Part shown: in pieces, positions 1-14,289 of the stretch
Layout of the letters: each line of letters begins with the position of its first letter
Position numbering within the stretch: position 1 is the first letter of the stretch
Origin: Ceratotherium simum simum
Lineage: Eukaryota > Chordata > Mammalia > Perissodactyla > Rhinocerotidae
DNA: 64,000 bases
Reading direction: 5' to 3'
Assembly (NCBI RefSeq): GCF_000283155.1
Contig: NW_004454163.1
Span: 22,795,616-22,859,615, forward strand
Position numbers and translations under genes: made by a program
Notes under the pieces: generated by a model
Seen by the model: only the letters and a program-made list of their open reading frames with translations
Databases searched by the model: none
Told to the model about the DNA's origin: nothing

Positions 1-224
1 ACAGCAGACTGTACACAGCAACAATCATTTTCATTAGCAAGAATCGGCCAAGACAAATCTTGCTGGCCACTAGGAGAAAATAACATTAATAAACTATACT
101 TTCATCTTGTTTTATTTCTGTTACTCCATTTTTTTCCTGAAAATTCTTACCTTACGGAGAGAGTTATGAAAAACTGTGGTAATTTTGTGTTTAATAACAG
201 TTATACATAATGAAAATTGTATTG

Positions 225-800
225 AACCTTATAGGAAATATGGACTTTGTTCCCATAGTTTTGAGCATGTTGTGCCAGGAACCGTTCTGGGTACTGGAGT
301 TATAGAGAATTTATGGAAGGAGATGAGACAAAAAATAATGAAATAATCACATTAAATAGGTAGCACAATAAGTGGTAATAAATCCTATGGGAAAAAATAA
401 GAGAAGAGATCATTAAGAGATTAGGAGATTAGAGATTAAGGAAAGATTGCAATTTTTAAATATGGGTAACCAGAGAAGGCTGCGACTGGAAATTAAGTAA
501 CAAAAACCTGAAGTATCAGATAAGGCATATCTGAGAGAGAGCCTCCCAAGCAGAAGATACAACAAATGCAAATTCCCTGAGGCCAGAGCATGCTGGGCAC
601 GTTTGAGGAACAGCCAAGTGCCCAGAGTGGAGTAGATGGCCGGGATTAGGTGAGAAAAGGGGAAAGTTGTTGGAGATGATGACAGAGAGCTAAGGGGGAA
701 AGGAATAGATCATACATGACCTTTTATGCCATTGTAAAGAACCTGGTCTTACAATGCGGTATGGGAAGACTTTGGGTTTGAGCAGAGCAATAACATAATC
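225..800 (-). repeat. L2 LINE fragment, antisense
   Basis: The plus strand matches the reverse complement of an L2 3' region in order: 'gttctgggtactgg' near 285, 'aaattccctgaggccagagcatgctgggcacg' near 570-602, and 'ttgaggaacagccaagtg' after it. The loss of 'catgtagggccttgtaggcc' to 'catgaccttttatgcc' at about 715 shows heavy decay. This is old mammalian-wide LINE sequence with no coding capacity left. Confidence 0.7.
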
Positions 801-894
801 TTATTTGTATTTTGTCTACACATATACACTATATCTATATGCATAAACATTTATTTTCAATACCCTCTATATGCTGATGGCTTCCACTTCTATA

Positions 895-1187
895 TATCCA
901 GCCATGGACTTACGTACCTACCTACTTCCCTGCTATCTCTACAGGTATAACAAATAGGCATCTCAAATTTAATATCACCCAAGAACTTGCTTGTTTGTCC
1001 TCATCTCAGTACCGCTTCTTTTATCAGTTGTCCAAGCCAAAGATCTATGAGTTATCATTGAGTCTCCTCTTTCCCATACTGCTCACATCCAATCTATAGC
1101 TCTGTTGACTATACCTCCCAAATGTCACAAATATGTCTACTTTCTCTCCATGATGGCCACTTAGACAAGTGCAAAAACACTGTTAGG
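895..1187 (+). repeat. L2 LINE fragment, 5' part of a split copy
   Basis: Plus-strand L2 3'-region text is recognisable: 'aataggcatctcaaattt' near 953, then a decayed 'cttggagtcatccttgactcc' track near 1040-1070. It breaks at about 1188, where an antisense L1 begins, and resumes at about 1866, so both pieces are one L2 interrupted by a later insertion. Confidence 0.6.
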
Positions 1188-1865
1188 ATCTTCTAAATTT
1201 TTAAAATATTTTTAAAAATACACATAACGTAAAATTTACCATCTTAACCATTTTTAAGTGTACACAGTTCAATGGCATTAAGTACATTCACACTGTTGTG
1301 CAACCATCACTACCACCCTTCTCCAGAACTCTTTTCATCCTGCAAAACTGAAACTCTGTACCCATTAAACAAGAACTCCCTAATCCCCCCTCCCCCTCAG
1401 CCCTGGCAGTCACTGTCCTGCTTTTTGTCTCTATGAATTTGACTACTCTGGGTACCTCGTGTGAGTAAAATCATACAATTGTTGTTCTTTTATGACTGGC
1501 TTATTTCACTTAGCATAATATCCTCAAGGCTCACCCATGTTGTAGCATGTGTCAGAATTTCCTCCCCTTTTAAAGCTGAAAAATATTCCATTGTATGTAT
1601 ATACTACATTTTGTTTATCCACTCATCTGTTGATGGACAGACACTGGTTGCTTCTATCTTTTTGCTATTGTGAATAATGCTGCTATGAACACAGGTGTAT
1701 AAACATCTATTTGAGTCCCTGCTTTCAATTCTTTTGGAAATATATCCAGAAGTGGAATCGCTGGATCATATGGTAATTCAATTTTTAATTTTTTGATGAA
1801 CTGCCATAATATTTTCCATAGCAGCTGCACCATTTTGCATTCCCAAGGGATCCCCTTTGTATCTT
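1188..1865 (-). mobile_element. L1 3' end (L1M-type), antisense, inside L2
   Basis: The reverse complement of an L1 3'UTR is followed by the C-terminal end of ORF2. Landmarks are 'catcttaaccatttttaagtgtaca' (about 1229-1263), 'gaactctgtacccattaaacaa' (about 1351), 'ttcacttagcataatatcct' (about 1505), 'attgtgaataatgctgc' (about 1667) and 'ggatcatatggtaattc' (about 1763). The ORF2 frame is broken throughout. It is truncated at its own 5' end within ORF2. Confidence 0.8.
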
Positions 1866-2226
1866 CTTCATTTTCCTTCTTACCCTCTAGGCTCCAGGCA
1901 CAGTGACCCTCTTTGTTTTTTCTTCAAATATCAACCTCGTTCTTTCTATAGGACCTTTCTAGTAGTTGTTCCTTCTGCCTGTAAAGCTCTCCACCCTGGT
2001 GTTTGCTTGACTGGCTCTTTCTGATCACTCACCTTAGACTCTACCAGGAATACTTTTCTTGATGAGTCAGTTGCTATCCCATTAGTGTGGCACTTACCAA
2101 GATCTCACGAGTTCCTTGTTTGTTTATTCTTATTTTTTTGGTCTTACCTCCCCCAAACTATGTCCCCAGTACCTTGTACTATGACTGACACATACAAGAT
2201 GCACTGAAATTGTTGAAATGTCACAG
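1866..2226 (+). repeat. L2 LINE fragment, 3' part of the split copy
   Basis: This continues the L2 3' end: 'ctccaggcacagtgaccctcttt', 'gttccttctgcctgtaaagctct' and the closing 'gacacatacaagatgcactgaaa', where the consensus has 'cacatagtaggcgctcaataaa'. Orientation and order agree with the 895-1187 piece. Confidence 0.6.
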
Positions 2227-4564
2227 GGATTAATCTGATAAATTTCCTAGTGGGCTATATGTGAACGTTACTCATTAATGGAAATCTGTAATCATCACTC
2301 AAAAAATAATAAATGGACTTTAGAAACAAATTAAACCAAGACAGAATCCACAATTGCATAATATAAACAAGACTGGCAGTTGACCTAGTTATCTTGATAA
2401 TTCAGACTCCACTAGAAATTTAGGGCCTCATTAACTTGGATATTTCACGTAAAATGTGTTTTTTGGTTTCAAATTATTTCAATAATTACCTTAACACCTC
2501 TCTTTGCTTTATATAAGCAATCATTATCCTAGAGGTACTTATAAAATCTTTCATGTACTTCTAAGTAGCAAATTTGTTTCAGCCTCCAAACGAAGAGTAC
2601 TCATGCCACATAGCTTCTATAGCAAATTTTCTAAGTTGACGTGTTATAGTTCATTCCAGTAGTAACCTCTTTTATAATCCATAAGGTCATCTGTGTTAGA
2701 AAAAACTCACTCAGATAACATAAAAGGAAAATTGTCATTTCTATCTTTATCTTTAGAAGTGGGTGGGTGGGCACAAACAGGCTATTCCAGATTGTCAACA
2801 GTCTTGTAACATGGTTATCTTTATGATAAGGCCATATGTTATAACTGACTTAGGTCTAATACTGCCTTGATAGGCACCCTTCCTTCTGGCCCTGTGGTCT
2901 TAAATGAGTGGTAAAAACCCATTAAATATTTAGATGGGGAGGCCGAATATATTCTTATGTATTAAACCCTTATTTTTTATAATGTTAAAATTATTTTGAG
3001 GTTTGGATCTAGGATTGAAACTACTTTTATATAGTGAAAAATAAAGATGAGTCTTGTATACTAACAACTCTTCTTCAAGAGCCAGTTTGTTCCCTCATTA
3101 CCATGGTACCCTTAAAGCTCCCATAGATGTAGTTCTATTTTAAGGTATTATCTATTTAAGTTAGTGGGTACTAACAACTAACTTGCAGGGGCGCTACTCT
3201 ACGGTTTGCAGAAAGATGGAGAAAGTTATTGTTCTGAAAACATTTTAAATAGTTTTTTCCCTTTATTCTAAAAGATGTTGAATATTGTTATTAAAATCAT
3301 TAGGCTTTCATATTGTTTTTAAAGAGTCACAAATGCAGAAAATCTGAATAGTATTTAGTTTATTTTATAAATATAAGATTAGGCAGTTACCTTGTTGTTT
3401 CAATAATTATAGCAAAAGCTTCAAATGTGTTCAACAGCGTTCATTGTAGAGCCCATTACATTTCAAGGACACTGAAGAGCCTCTGTGGCAATAGACTTGA
3501 AGAGTATTAATCCATCCTTTTCATCTCTTTTATTACTTTTACTTAGGGTTTATAGCGGGAAATCCTTCACAAACATTATGTTTCTGCTGTTAAGGTTTAT
3601 ATCCATATTTTGAGATAATTTTTTATGACAACTTTGCATATTATAACACAGGCTTCTTCAGGGCAGACAAGTAATAGCTTGTCTCTTTTTGTTCACAAAT
3701 GGGCATCTTCAGAAAAAAAGCATCTTTAGAAAATGCTGTTGATATAGAGCATCTTTAGAATGTAGCATCTTTTGAAAAGGTGTTAGTATGGTACCTACTT
3801 TAAAAACTTGAATAAAAGACAAGCTTCCATTTATCACTTAAGCTAAAAGTGTACATGTTGGAGATGGATAAAGTTGGTGGTGGAGATTGCATCACCTTTT
3901 GCTATTACATCAAGGAGAAAAATATATTGTAATATTACCTTTAATCATCAAATTCTCTTGCCTAATTTGACATTATGCTACCTTTAGAGATTTTCAGTTA
4001 GGAAAGAAATAATGAACACAAGTAGCTTAAACAAGGTTCAAATCACTAATATTTTTGAGTACTTATTAATTGCCAGAAACTGTGCTAAGCACTTAATAAA
4101 CTTTTAAAGTTTAGATGGGAATATTCTTTCTTAAATTTCTTCCCAGCATACTTACCTGATTTTCAAAAAGAATAGGCTACGTGTACCTGTATTAAATCTA
4201 TCTAAATATTTATCATAGTATATTGTAAATGACTTTTTACTTGTCTGTCTTTCCCATTAAGCTATAAGTTCCAACAGTGCTGATTTCAGGTCTGCCATTT
4301 TCCTTCTCTACTGTATCCTGATCATCATGGGTACCTAGTCCCATACCCCAAACATACCAAGTACCCTATAGACATTTATTAATTAAATGATGATAAATTT
4401 CCCCAAAATGCATTATATCTTTAGGGGTGAGATCATAAGGAAGAATAAAGATATAAAAATCAGATTGCCATTTTATTGATTTTCAACACACAATCTACTT
4501 AAAAGAACATTTATGCCAGTAAAGCATGTGCATTCTCTCCCTAAAAGCTAACATCAGTTGGTGC

Positions 4565-4912
4565 TACTCATAATGAGAGTAGTTTTATGCATTATCTCAT
4601 TAAATCTTCTCAACGCCGTATAATACCATTACTATTCTTATCTTCACTCTGCATGTGAGGAAACTGAGGCTTAGAGAGGGTAAATAAGGTCTTAAGATCT
4701 CTCAGGTAGTGAGTATATAGTACAAATTTGAACTCGTCTCTTTCTTACTTCTAGAGCTCAAGCTGTGAGTCAATCAATATCTGGAATGCCAGTTTAATTA
4801 GAAGGTAAACTCAGAGAAGATAAATAATTTCATGAGGACACACAACTAGTAATGACAGAACCTGGTATTAAACCAAATTTGCACTGTGTGGCTTTAATCC
4901 AGGCCACTGTCG
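4565..4912 (-). repeat. MIR SINE fragments, antisense
   Basis: Reverse-complement MIR core: 'cattatctcattaaatcttctcaac' near 4590, then 'gaggaaactgaggcttagagaggg' at about 4658-4680 and 'gagtatatagtacaaatttgaac'. A second partial antisense MIR track (acacaactagtaatgacagaacc... aaaccaaatttgcac) follows at 4838-4890. Both are old and diverged. Confidence 0.65.
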
Positions 4913-5460
4913 CCTCCTTTCTTTAATAATAAATGCACTTTTCACAGATGCAATAAACCACAGGTCAAGTACCATTCTAATCCTGCTGAGCAAATCATGG
5001 CCCTAAACTGTTTCTCCTGCAAGTTGCTTAAAAAAAGACTTCTCCACTTATTTTTGTTTTTAATTAAACCAGAGTAAATAATCCTTAGGCAAGATAGTTT
5101 TTGACGTTTAATTTCCCTTTCTATTATTTTTACATCTGCCTCGATTTCACCCCTTATTAATGATACCTAAGAAGAAATATCTAGAAAAAAAATATGCCCA
5201 AAGGAAATAGTATTAAAAGAAAGATGCATGATGCTACAGTGCCTGTGGAAGGAATTCAATACCCTCTTGTGTGTAAGAAATTCCGTGCGAGTCAAATCTA
5301 ACGTGGAAAACATACCACATGCTGATGCAAAAAGGAAGTTGAACAATAAGTAGTGCACCATTTGAAGATCTATGGCATATGGTATTAGTCTTGTTGAAAT
5401 GTAAAGTTTTACCACGCTGTATGTTCTATTGTCAGACATGCTGATGATGCCTCTTTTTGA

Positions 5461-5667
<207 letters not shown>

Positions 5668-5814
5668 TAGCTGTGGTTTTTATTCTATTAAAGAAAACAA
5701 ATTATTTGTTTTGAATTATTTTCTTTCTTGGAAAATTGTTCATTGGAATTTGATTTTAATTAGTAGCATATATTAATTCTTAAAACAACTCTCTTTTTCT
5801 ATCTTCTATCAATC

Positions 5815-5840
5815 TACACATACACACACACACGCACACG
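5815..5840. repeat. (CA)n microsatellite
   Basis: An imperfect cacatacacacacacacgcacacg run lies about 155 bases after exon 15. Confidence 0.85.
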
Positions 5841-7282
5841 TATTTTTGCTCTGTGGATTTTGAATTGGGGTATTTTATCTAGAGAGATTAACAGTGGCGG
5901 GTGCCCTGGTGTATACCCCTTCTTTATATGTCATAAGGATACAAAAAGTTCATTGGATAATTTTTCTTTTTCTAGTGGTCAATGGAATCTTCTAATCTTA
6001 ATAATTCTTATAAAAAGACAGTCAACACATTTTTCATCTTTTTTCTCACTAGGAAGATATTCTATCAACTTTTCTTTAACCTTGAATTACCTTCTTTTCT
6101 CTTACCGTTTATAGATAAAACTTTGCGGCTGCGTCATTATGACTGTAAAACAAAGAGATGAAAAAAGGAATTTTCAATCAAGCCAGTAACTTAGAATTTT
6201 CAAACTCCTCTCTGCATATATTCCTGATCCCTTCCCAATCCAAATTCTCTTATTGTACTCAACTTCATTTTACTGAATACAGTACTTGAATTGTGACATT
6301 TCTGAATTCATTGAAAATTTGTTTATTCAGAGAGGGCTAAGGTGTGTAACAGTGTTCATATTCATTTTCTGTCTGATTTTTTATAGTGCGATAAGAGATT
6401 ATATCATTAACAGAGGGAAATAAAAGAAATATATGTCATATATAGGACACTGAGAAGTTAATTCTCCTAGAGCAAAAAGCAAGTTGATTCTACCTGTTGA
6501 TTTAACACCATATTATTTGCAGTGAAGTACACTGACCTCCTTGCTGGAAATGCAACCTGATTGGGGAGGGGGTGCTACTTATTTGCAATGTCTCTCACAA
6601 ACAGAATATTTGAGATGAGAAGCCTGATTTGAATTTGAATAGCTTTTCCTGCATTAGCAAGAAAAGATTTTCTCAGTGCAGGAGGAAAATTGCGCTGACC
6701 CATTCTCTCTATAATTGCTTCAAACACCAATAAGAGAAGCACCTACTGAAAATCTCCACAATTTTAGTTAGCTTGGCATTTAGAAATAATATTCTCTCAG
6801 TCAGTCCATTTAGTTTGAATGTTAAGGCAATCACAAAACTTACATTTTATGGCCATCAAAACTATGTCAGGGGACCCTCATTTATCTGTTATTCAGTATA
6901 CATCATCTCTGAGAGTTCATCTTGATGCCATGCGCCAGAGTGGGAGACTCCCATGGCAGTGCACTGATTCTCCGGCAATGAGAATGTGTTACAAACAGAA
7001 TGAAGTCATGAAAGAAAACTGCATTGTTTCACCATATCCTTTTGATAATGATGCTCTTTATTACAAAGGAACTCTCTAGATGTCTCCAAGTCTAACAAAA
7101 TTGAGGCACTTGGCAGATTAACACTGGCAAATCTCTCCAAATGCTTAACCAGTAAACAAGAAATTTCTCTTTGTAAGGTATGTTTTAGAGAGCTAGGAAA
7201 ACTGTTAAGGTAAAGTGGGAGACGAACCTGTCTCAATGATATATAATCGAGAGTTGACATGTTAAAACTTATCTGGAAAGAG

Positions 7283-7336
7283 AAATTACACATATACACT
7301 CACATACACACACACATACGTATGTATACATATGTA
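7283..7336. repeat. (CA)n/(TA)n microsatellite
   Basis: A run of cacatatacactcacatacac passes into tacgtatgtatacatatgta, an alternating purine-pyrimidine tract. Confidence 0.8.
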
Positions 7337-8309
7337 TTTAATTTCTACCAGCTCATACTCTTTTATAACATAGTCCCATGTCTTAACATAAAATATGAAA
7401 TAAAATAGTGTTTTGTCATTGTTCGAGTATCTTCATGGTTATGCAAATAAACTGGTATTTTTTCAACATGTGTTTCACTGTTTAGCCAGAGTGTATATTA
7501 GACAACTTTGTATTTCTAAAGCTTTAAAATTATATTTTAAATACACTTTCAAAAAGGTACTATGAAAACTGATATGACTACTTTAACATTTGATAGAATA
7601 AATAAAACAAATGCTGGTTTCTTTGCAAAGTTTGAATGTGGAGTTGAATGAATTATTTATCTTTTTAAAAATTAGAACTTAAGATATATTTAACGTACAC
7701 TTTGGCTACATAGTGGAATTATATGGTTTAAGGACTGTATGACGGTTATGCAATTAAAAACGAGTTAAGGAAAGTTATAATCCACTAAAGCATAGGGTCA
7801 GCCATAAATTCAAGTATCATGGTTGTGTTTTAGGCTATAAAAAGGCTATTTGGTTTATAGTTGACCAATAAACCCTCTCTTCTCTTTGATGAGAGACCGG
7901 AACTTCCAAATAGCATTGTGTTTATCAGGCTTAGTAACTCGCTGTTTAGACACCAGGCACTGTGACCTGCTTCAGGACGAGAAATGCAAGACCATTTTGA
8001 ACAGTATCTAATATTGCCTGCTTTAAAACAAAACAAAACAAAGCTTACCTAGTGTTGGCATAGAGCTTCATTAACCGATGTTTGTACTATTAGATATTTA
8101 TAATTAATCTTCTGACATCTTACTCCTTTTAGTTTAAAAGCCCTACATGCCAGGTTTGATGTATACACATGGTATAGATCCACAAGATCTGAATTCTAGC
8201 AATGTTTAGCAAAATTAATTTGAAACCAAGTTCCTCTTTTAAAACCTCTCTATTTATCTATCTACCAATCTATTGAACAATCTGTCAATCAATTAATTTT
8301 TCTGCCTTT

Positions 8310-10890
8310 GCATCTTTATGGAGATATTTTCATATATAATAAATTGTACATATTTAAAGTATACAATTCATTGAGTTTTTAAGAGTTTTATTGAAGTATA
8401 ATTGACATGCAATAAACTGTGTATTTTTCAAATTTCTTCTTTAATTTCTTTCAGCAATATTTTATAGTATTTAATGTAGAGGTCTTAAATGTTTTTGTCA
8501 GTTTTAGTCCCGAAATATATATACATGTTTTTTGAATTATTTTAAATGGAATTGCTCTTTAGATTTTTTTCTAGTTGTTGACTGGTAGTATAGAAGTATA
8601 CAACTGTTTTTTGAACGTTAACTTTGCGTGCTGAGACCTGTTAAATTCACCTATTTGTTCTACTAGTAGTTTTGTAGATGCTCCAAGATTTTCCGTTTAA
8701 CAAGCATATCATATGCAAATAGGAACAGTTTTATGCTTAATTTCTGATCTCCTGCCTTTTATTTCTTTCTCTTGCCTCCCCTCAATGGTTAAGATCTCCA
8801 ATAAAATGTGGCACAGATGTGGTAGAAGCAGGCATCTTTGCCCTGTTCCTGATCCTAGGGAAGACACGAAATAGGATTTTTTAGCTCTAAGTTCTTCATA
8901 GATGTCTGTTACAAGATTGAGGAAATCTTCTACCCTTCTTAGCTTTCTGGGAATTTTCATCATGAATAATGATTAAATTTTTGTGAAATAATTTTCTCTC
9001 TCTTGAAATGATCATATGGGTTTCCTCCTTTTTTTTTTTAATATGGTGAATTATATTGATTGATTTTTGAAGGGTAACTGATCTTGAATTTCCCATACAA
9101 ATGCTATGTGGTCATGATGCATTATCCTTTTCTTATATTGTTGGATTTGATGTGTTAATATTTATTAAGGATTTTTTCGCGCCTATATCCATGAGGTATA
9201 TTTGTCTACAATTTTCTTTTCATGTAGTGTCTTTACCCAGTTTTTTTCTTTATTAAAATTGTACTGGCCTCGTAAAATTAATTGCACAGATAGCTCTTCT
9301 TCTGTTACTGAAAAAGTTTGTATAAAATTGATATTATTGATTCCTGGAATATTTGATAGAATTCACAAACAAAACCATCTGGATCTGAGATTTCCTTTTG
9401 AGGAAGGCTTTTGATAATGAATTTAATTTCTTTAACACATATAGGTCTTTTTATATTTTGTATTTTTTTCTTGTATTGATTTGGCAAGTTAAATTTTTCA
9501 TAAAATTTATCTGCTTTGTTTTGTCTCATTTGTTGGCATAGAATTGTTCATTCACAATATTCTCTTGTCATCTGTGGTGATAAGTGCTTTTTCGTTTCTG
9601 ATACTGATGATTTATGTTCTCTGTTTTGTGATCAGTGTAGGTAGGGGTTTACCAATTTTGTTGATTTTGTCAAAGAAAGAGCCTTAAACATTATTAATTG
9701 TCTCTATTATCTGTCTTTATTTTATTTCTTTCATACCTGCTCTTATCTTGACTATTTCTTTTCTTGTGCTTATTTTAGTCGTACTTTTCTATTTCTAATT
9801 TCTTAAGGTGGACCCTCATAATGTAGGTATATAAAGCTATTGGTGTTCCTCTAACCACCAGTTCCCTTGAATCCCACAAATTTTGAGATGTTATATGTTC
9901 ATTATCATTTAGTTCAATATAGTTTCTAATTTTCCTTGATTTCTTTTTGCCCCATGAGTTTTGTTCCTTAATTTCTAAATTTTGAGTTTTCCTAGATATT
10001 ATTATTGATTTTTTATTTTATTTTATCATGATTAAAAAATATGTTCTGTTTGATTTCAGTATTTTTAAACTTACTGAGATTTATTTTATGGACCAGCATA
10101 CTGTTAATTTTGTTGAATGTACTATGTGAACTTGAAAATAATGTATATTCTGCAATTATTAGATATAGAGTTCTGTAAATGTCAATTAGATCAAGGTCTT
10201 TGATAGAATTTTTCAGATCATCTATGTCTTTATGAAATTTTTGATCAATAGTCTGTGAATTGCTAATACTGAGTATCAAAATCACCTTTTATAAACATGA
10301 AATCATCTGTCTCTCTGTAATTGTGTCAATTTTTTGGCCTCATTTATTTTGAGAGTCTGTTATTAAGCCAATACATATTTATAATTATGTCTTCCTGGTA
10401 AATCACTTCATTTAGCACTTTCAATGTCTCTATCTATGGTAATACTTTCAGTCTTCAAGATGATTTTCTCTGTTATTAATATAGCCACTCTAGCCTTCTT
10501 ACACTTACAGTTTGCATGTTATATCTTTTTCCATCCATTACTTGCAACCTATGTCTTTACAGTTAAAGTTTTTCTGTCTCTTGTATAGTAGTATATAGTT
10601 GGGTCTTGCTATTTTACACTCTGAAAACTTTTTCCTTTTAATTGGAGTTTTTTGACCGTTAAAATTTTAATGTAAATATACAAATGGTTGAATTGAGGTC
10701 TATCACTCTATTTTTGTTTTCTGTTGGTCCCATCTCTGTTTTGTTTGCCTGTTTTCTCTTTCCTGACTTCTCCAAGTTCTTATTAAATCCTCCGTCTATC
10801 TACTTTTGTATAACCCTCAGATAAGTAGTTTGGGTGTTTGGGTTTTTTCTTTTCTTTTTTTTTTTTTGTATTTTGTTTAGAGTTTATAAT
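8310..10890 (-). mobile_element. L1 LINE, antisense, ORF2 remnants
   Basis: The 3' end lies at the left ('gagttttattgaagtataattgacatgcaataaact' about 8382-8420). Reverse-strand ORF2 follows in degraded pieces. The residue string IKSLPQKEISDPDGFVCEFY (about 9355-9425, minus) is the RT N-terminal region with the PDGF motif. The 10013-10285 piece (minus) is the endonuclease region, with an INSMLVHKINLS-type decay of 'PINMLGHKTNLNKFK'. Stops and frameshifts interrupt every part. The right edge is a T-rich run near 10850. It is an older L1 than the copies at 11.6 and 33 kb. Confidence 0.8.
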
Positions 10891-11569
10891 TGTTATCAGT
10901 AGGATGGGTGAACTAAAGGGAGTTCACACCATCATAGCAGAACTGGAAACCTGCAGTTCCTTGTTAAATATTTTTGGACAGCCACTACGGTGAACATTCT
11001 TGATAAAAATAAGATTGGTTCCTAGGCAGTGTATTTACCATCTGAATTACATTTGGCACTACGGCACTTATTTGTTTTAACAAAATAAATTGGAGGAACT
11101 ACAAATGACTGTGGAATATAGAGTTTAATTGAAAAAACAACATTTGGAGCAGATTTCTGACTAAAGTTTGAAATTCTTACTAAAGTTTAGTGATTTAAAA
11201 AACTAAATTTGGGTTATAATTTGACTAAACATATATTTAAATGTGATGTTCAAGTCCTTATACAATGGAAATGATAAAAAAAAAAATCCTAGATCTTATG
11301 TACTCATGAGGGTCAGAGAACAAAAGTGATTGTATATAAACGTCCAGATAAAGCCATTGCTTTTCCAAATGAGATTAAACAAATGTGGCAAATATTTCTA
11401 CAAGGATTTATGTTTGTGTAAGTCTAATCAGCCCATTTAATTTTATCACGTATCTTAAGGAGAATTAGGTAAAATCTTTCACCACCACTGATGTGGATTA
11501 GCAGAGATGTACAGGGAACCAATGTTCTTAGAATATGGCATTATCCTAGGAAATGTAGAATGTCCAATT

Positions 11570-11910
11570 AAAACTTTGAGGATATTATGCAAAGTGAAAT
11601 AAGTCAGAGGGAGAAGGTCAAATACCGTATGATCTCCTTCATTAAGTAGTAGATAATAACAACAATAAACAAACACATAGAGACAGAGATTGGATTGGTG
11701 GTTACCAGAGGGGAAGGGAGGAGGGAGGAGGGCGAAAGGGATAATTCAATTCGGCATATGTGTGTGGTGATGGGTTGTAATTAGTATTTGGGTGGTGAAC
11801 ATGATGTAATCTATGCAGAAATAGAAGTATAATTATGTACACCTGAAATTTATACAATGTTATAAACCAATGTTACTGCAATAAACAAAAAAGTAAAAAA
11901 AAAAATCTTT
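11570..11910 (+). mobile_element. L1 3' end, plus strand, 5'-truncated, with poly(A)
   Basis: A heavily 5'-truncated L1 starts in the last ORF2/3'UTR boundary ('tgcaaagtgaaataagtcagaggg' at about 11588). It runs through 'gacagagattggattggtggttaccagagggga' and a purine-rich stretch to 'acaatgttataaaccaatgttactgcaataaa', ending in A-rich tails at 11880-11906. The same 3'UTR occurs in reverse at 15755 and 33330, so three copies of one L1 family are present. Confidence 0.85.
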
Positions 11911-12119
11911 TAAGGTTTTAATGATCATCTGTCACTTCTTTTGAAGTGTTTTAACCCCAGTACGAAAAGATATTTTTAGTTCTTTTCGTGAATACTCAAT
12001 TATTATTTACTTCTATTCTTATCATCCTTTCACTGATGTTTAGTAGACAATATGGTTTAACAGACTCATATTTAAAAAAAAATAGTCTAAGCATACTAAA
12101 AAGTAAATAAAGATGGGAT

Positions 12120-12735
12120 TGAATGGGAATCTGAATCTGGGTTCAGATCCATACTTTTCTCTCTGCTATAATGTTTAATCTTGGGAAAATGACTTGAACT
12201 CTGGCCTTATAGTATTTTGATGAAAATGAGGGATAAGAGTATCTTTCATTTCCTATTTTATGGTGTCAGAGAGTTAACAGATATCAAAAAGTTAATAGAG
12301 GTGGAGAAGTTGGTCTTTGTAAGAGATATAAATATCAAACTTTGCATTGTGATTATTGCAAAAATATTTAAGTTTTGCCTCAATTAAAAATATTTAGCTT
12401 TTTTAGGTAAATTTATATCCTATTCCTAAATATTACTAAAAATCCTTTTTTATAAAAAAAAAAAAGATTGAGAAAGTGGGGTTCCATTAGTGATTACATT
12501 TGCTCAGAATCCAAAGGTATCAAATGAGGGTTTGAGTTTTGTTTCTCATAATGGATTATTGGTAATATATGACACAGTAGCCTTTTCATTCCCACACTGT
12601 GGGACACTCTAAGCCTCAGTTTTCTCATCTGTGGTGCAGGATAGTATGCTACCTTACAAGCTTTTTATGAGATAATAAAAGTGAAACCATTTGCAACTTT
12701 TAAAAAAGTTGAATACGTTATACACATGTAAATAG
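12120..12735 (+). repeat. MIR SINE fragments
   Basis: Two MIR-like tracks: 'gaatctgggttcagatccatac... tgggaaaatgacttgaac' at 12130-12200, and 'taagcctcagttttctcatctgtg... atgagataataaaag' at 12611-12680. Between them lies unrelated A/T-rich sequence. Confidence 0.5.
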
Positions 12736-14289
12736 GACATTGTTCTTATTGTCGTTTTGTGAATCAGTAGTTTAGCAAATATAAATAATGTAGTTCTATA
12801 GGCTTTGAATTGTGTGTTTTGATCAGTCTTGAAGTTAATAGTATTCTGGTTTGTCTTCTTTACCTAAAAGTAGACTATATCAAATACAACTTTAAAAATA
12901 GTTGAAAATGACAAGTTTTTAAACTCCAATAACTCACCACATGCATGAAATTATATAAAACATATTCATTTACTGAAATTAATATGAATCAAAAATCTAA
13001 ACAACACAGTGACATTCAATTCAGTGTGAAAGACAAAAATGTAATCTTCTGGTTTCATCTATAAGAGAATGCTGATTAGACAATCCTGAGTGGGAGAGTT
13101 AGATTCATTCAACATGAGCCCTGGTTGCTCAGAAAGGAGTGAGAGGGGAAGAGAAAAGGTCATTCCATGAGATCATTACTCAGAATGTATCAGGAAGAAT
13201 GGATTTTATCTTTTATGATTTTTTTTTTTTTTTGAGGTTAGTGTCATCTAAACCTACAGGCATTTTCTAACAGTCTTTAAGGGCAGCCTCAGGGTGATTC
13301 ATTAATAATACATACCATTCTATCTGTAATGCTTTTCTCACTTCCTACTCCCTGCTGTGCAAAGCAGATGCGTTGTCTTAACGCTTGGTGAATTTTCTAA
13401 GGTTATTTGGAGAAATCTATTACAAAAAATGAATACTATTATTGAACTGGAAGAGAAAAGATCTTCTCATTGGAGTAAAAATTATATATATATATGTATT
13501 TCATTAGAAATCTCTAAATCTTCCCTCTTTGCTCTCCTTTTTTAATAATCCTTCCACATTTCATCTTGTATTTTATAACCTGAGTTGTCATTTGTGAAAT
13601 CAAATTGATGAAATAGAGAATTATGTGGGTCATTCATGCTACTAACGTTAAATTCAAATACTCAACCAAAAATTTTCCTCCATCTTCTGTATTTTTCTAG
13701 AAAATGTTTTATTTTGGTCAGAACAATCTGGATCTCTCCTTAACTTTCCATGTCATTTAGTGTTTACAGACAGCTACTCAGTGCATTTCTTCCAAGTACT
13801 TTATGAATACCAATATATTCTTTCGTCTTTTCCAATATGTTAGTTCAGGTATCATCCCAATTTTACAAATGAGGGAAGACAGTGAGAGAACTGAAGTAAA
13901 CAAGAGAACTCAAAACTAATATTTTAATGAAAAAAAACTAAAGTTACATTAGCACTCTCACATAAATATTGTTACAAACAGCAAAGACCTGGATTTTTAG
14001 TATGGAGAGAGGAGGCTGGGACCAAATCTGAACCCGATCAGGGTTTGTACTAGAACACATTATTGCAGGGAAGTTCTGCTTCCTATAAGGAAAAACAGGG
14101 TGTTCTGGCAAAATTAAATCTCTTCAATTCAACAACAGAATAATATAATCTAGGGTGATAAGACACAGTCCTAAAATGTCTGATCAAATACAAGTCATAG
14201 CTTCAGTTATAAGACCCAGAGTTTAATCACGGAGATTTGACAATTGTTATCCTATGAGCTAGGTTCAAGGCAGACTTCGAGGGAAAAGA

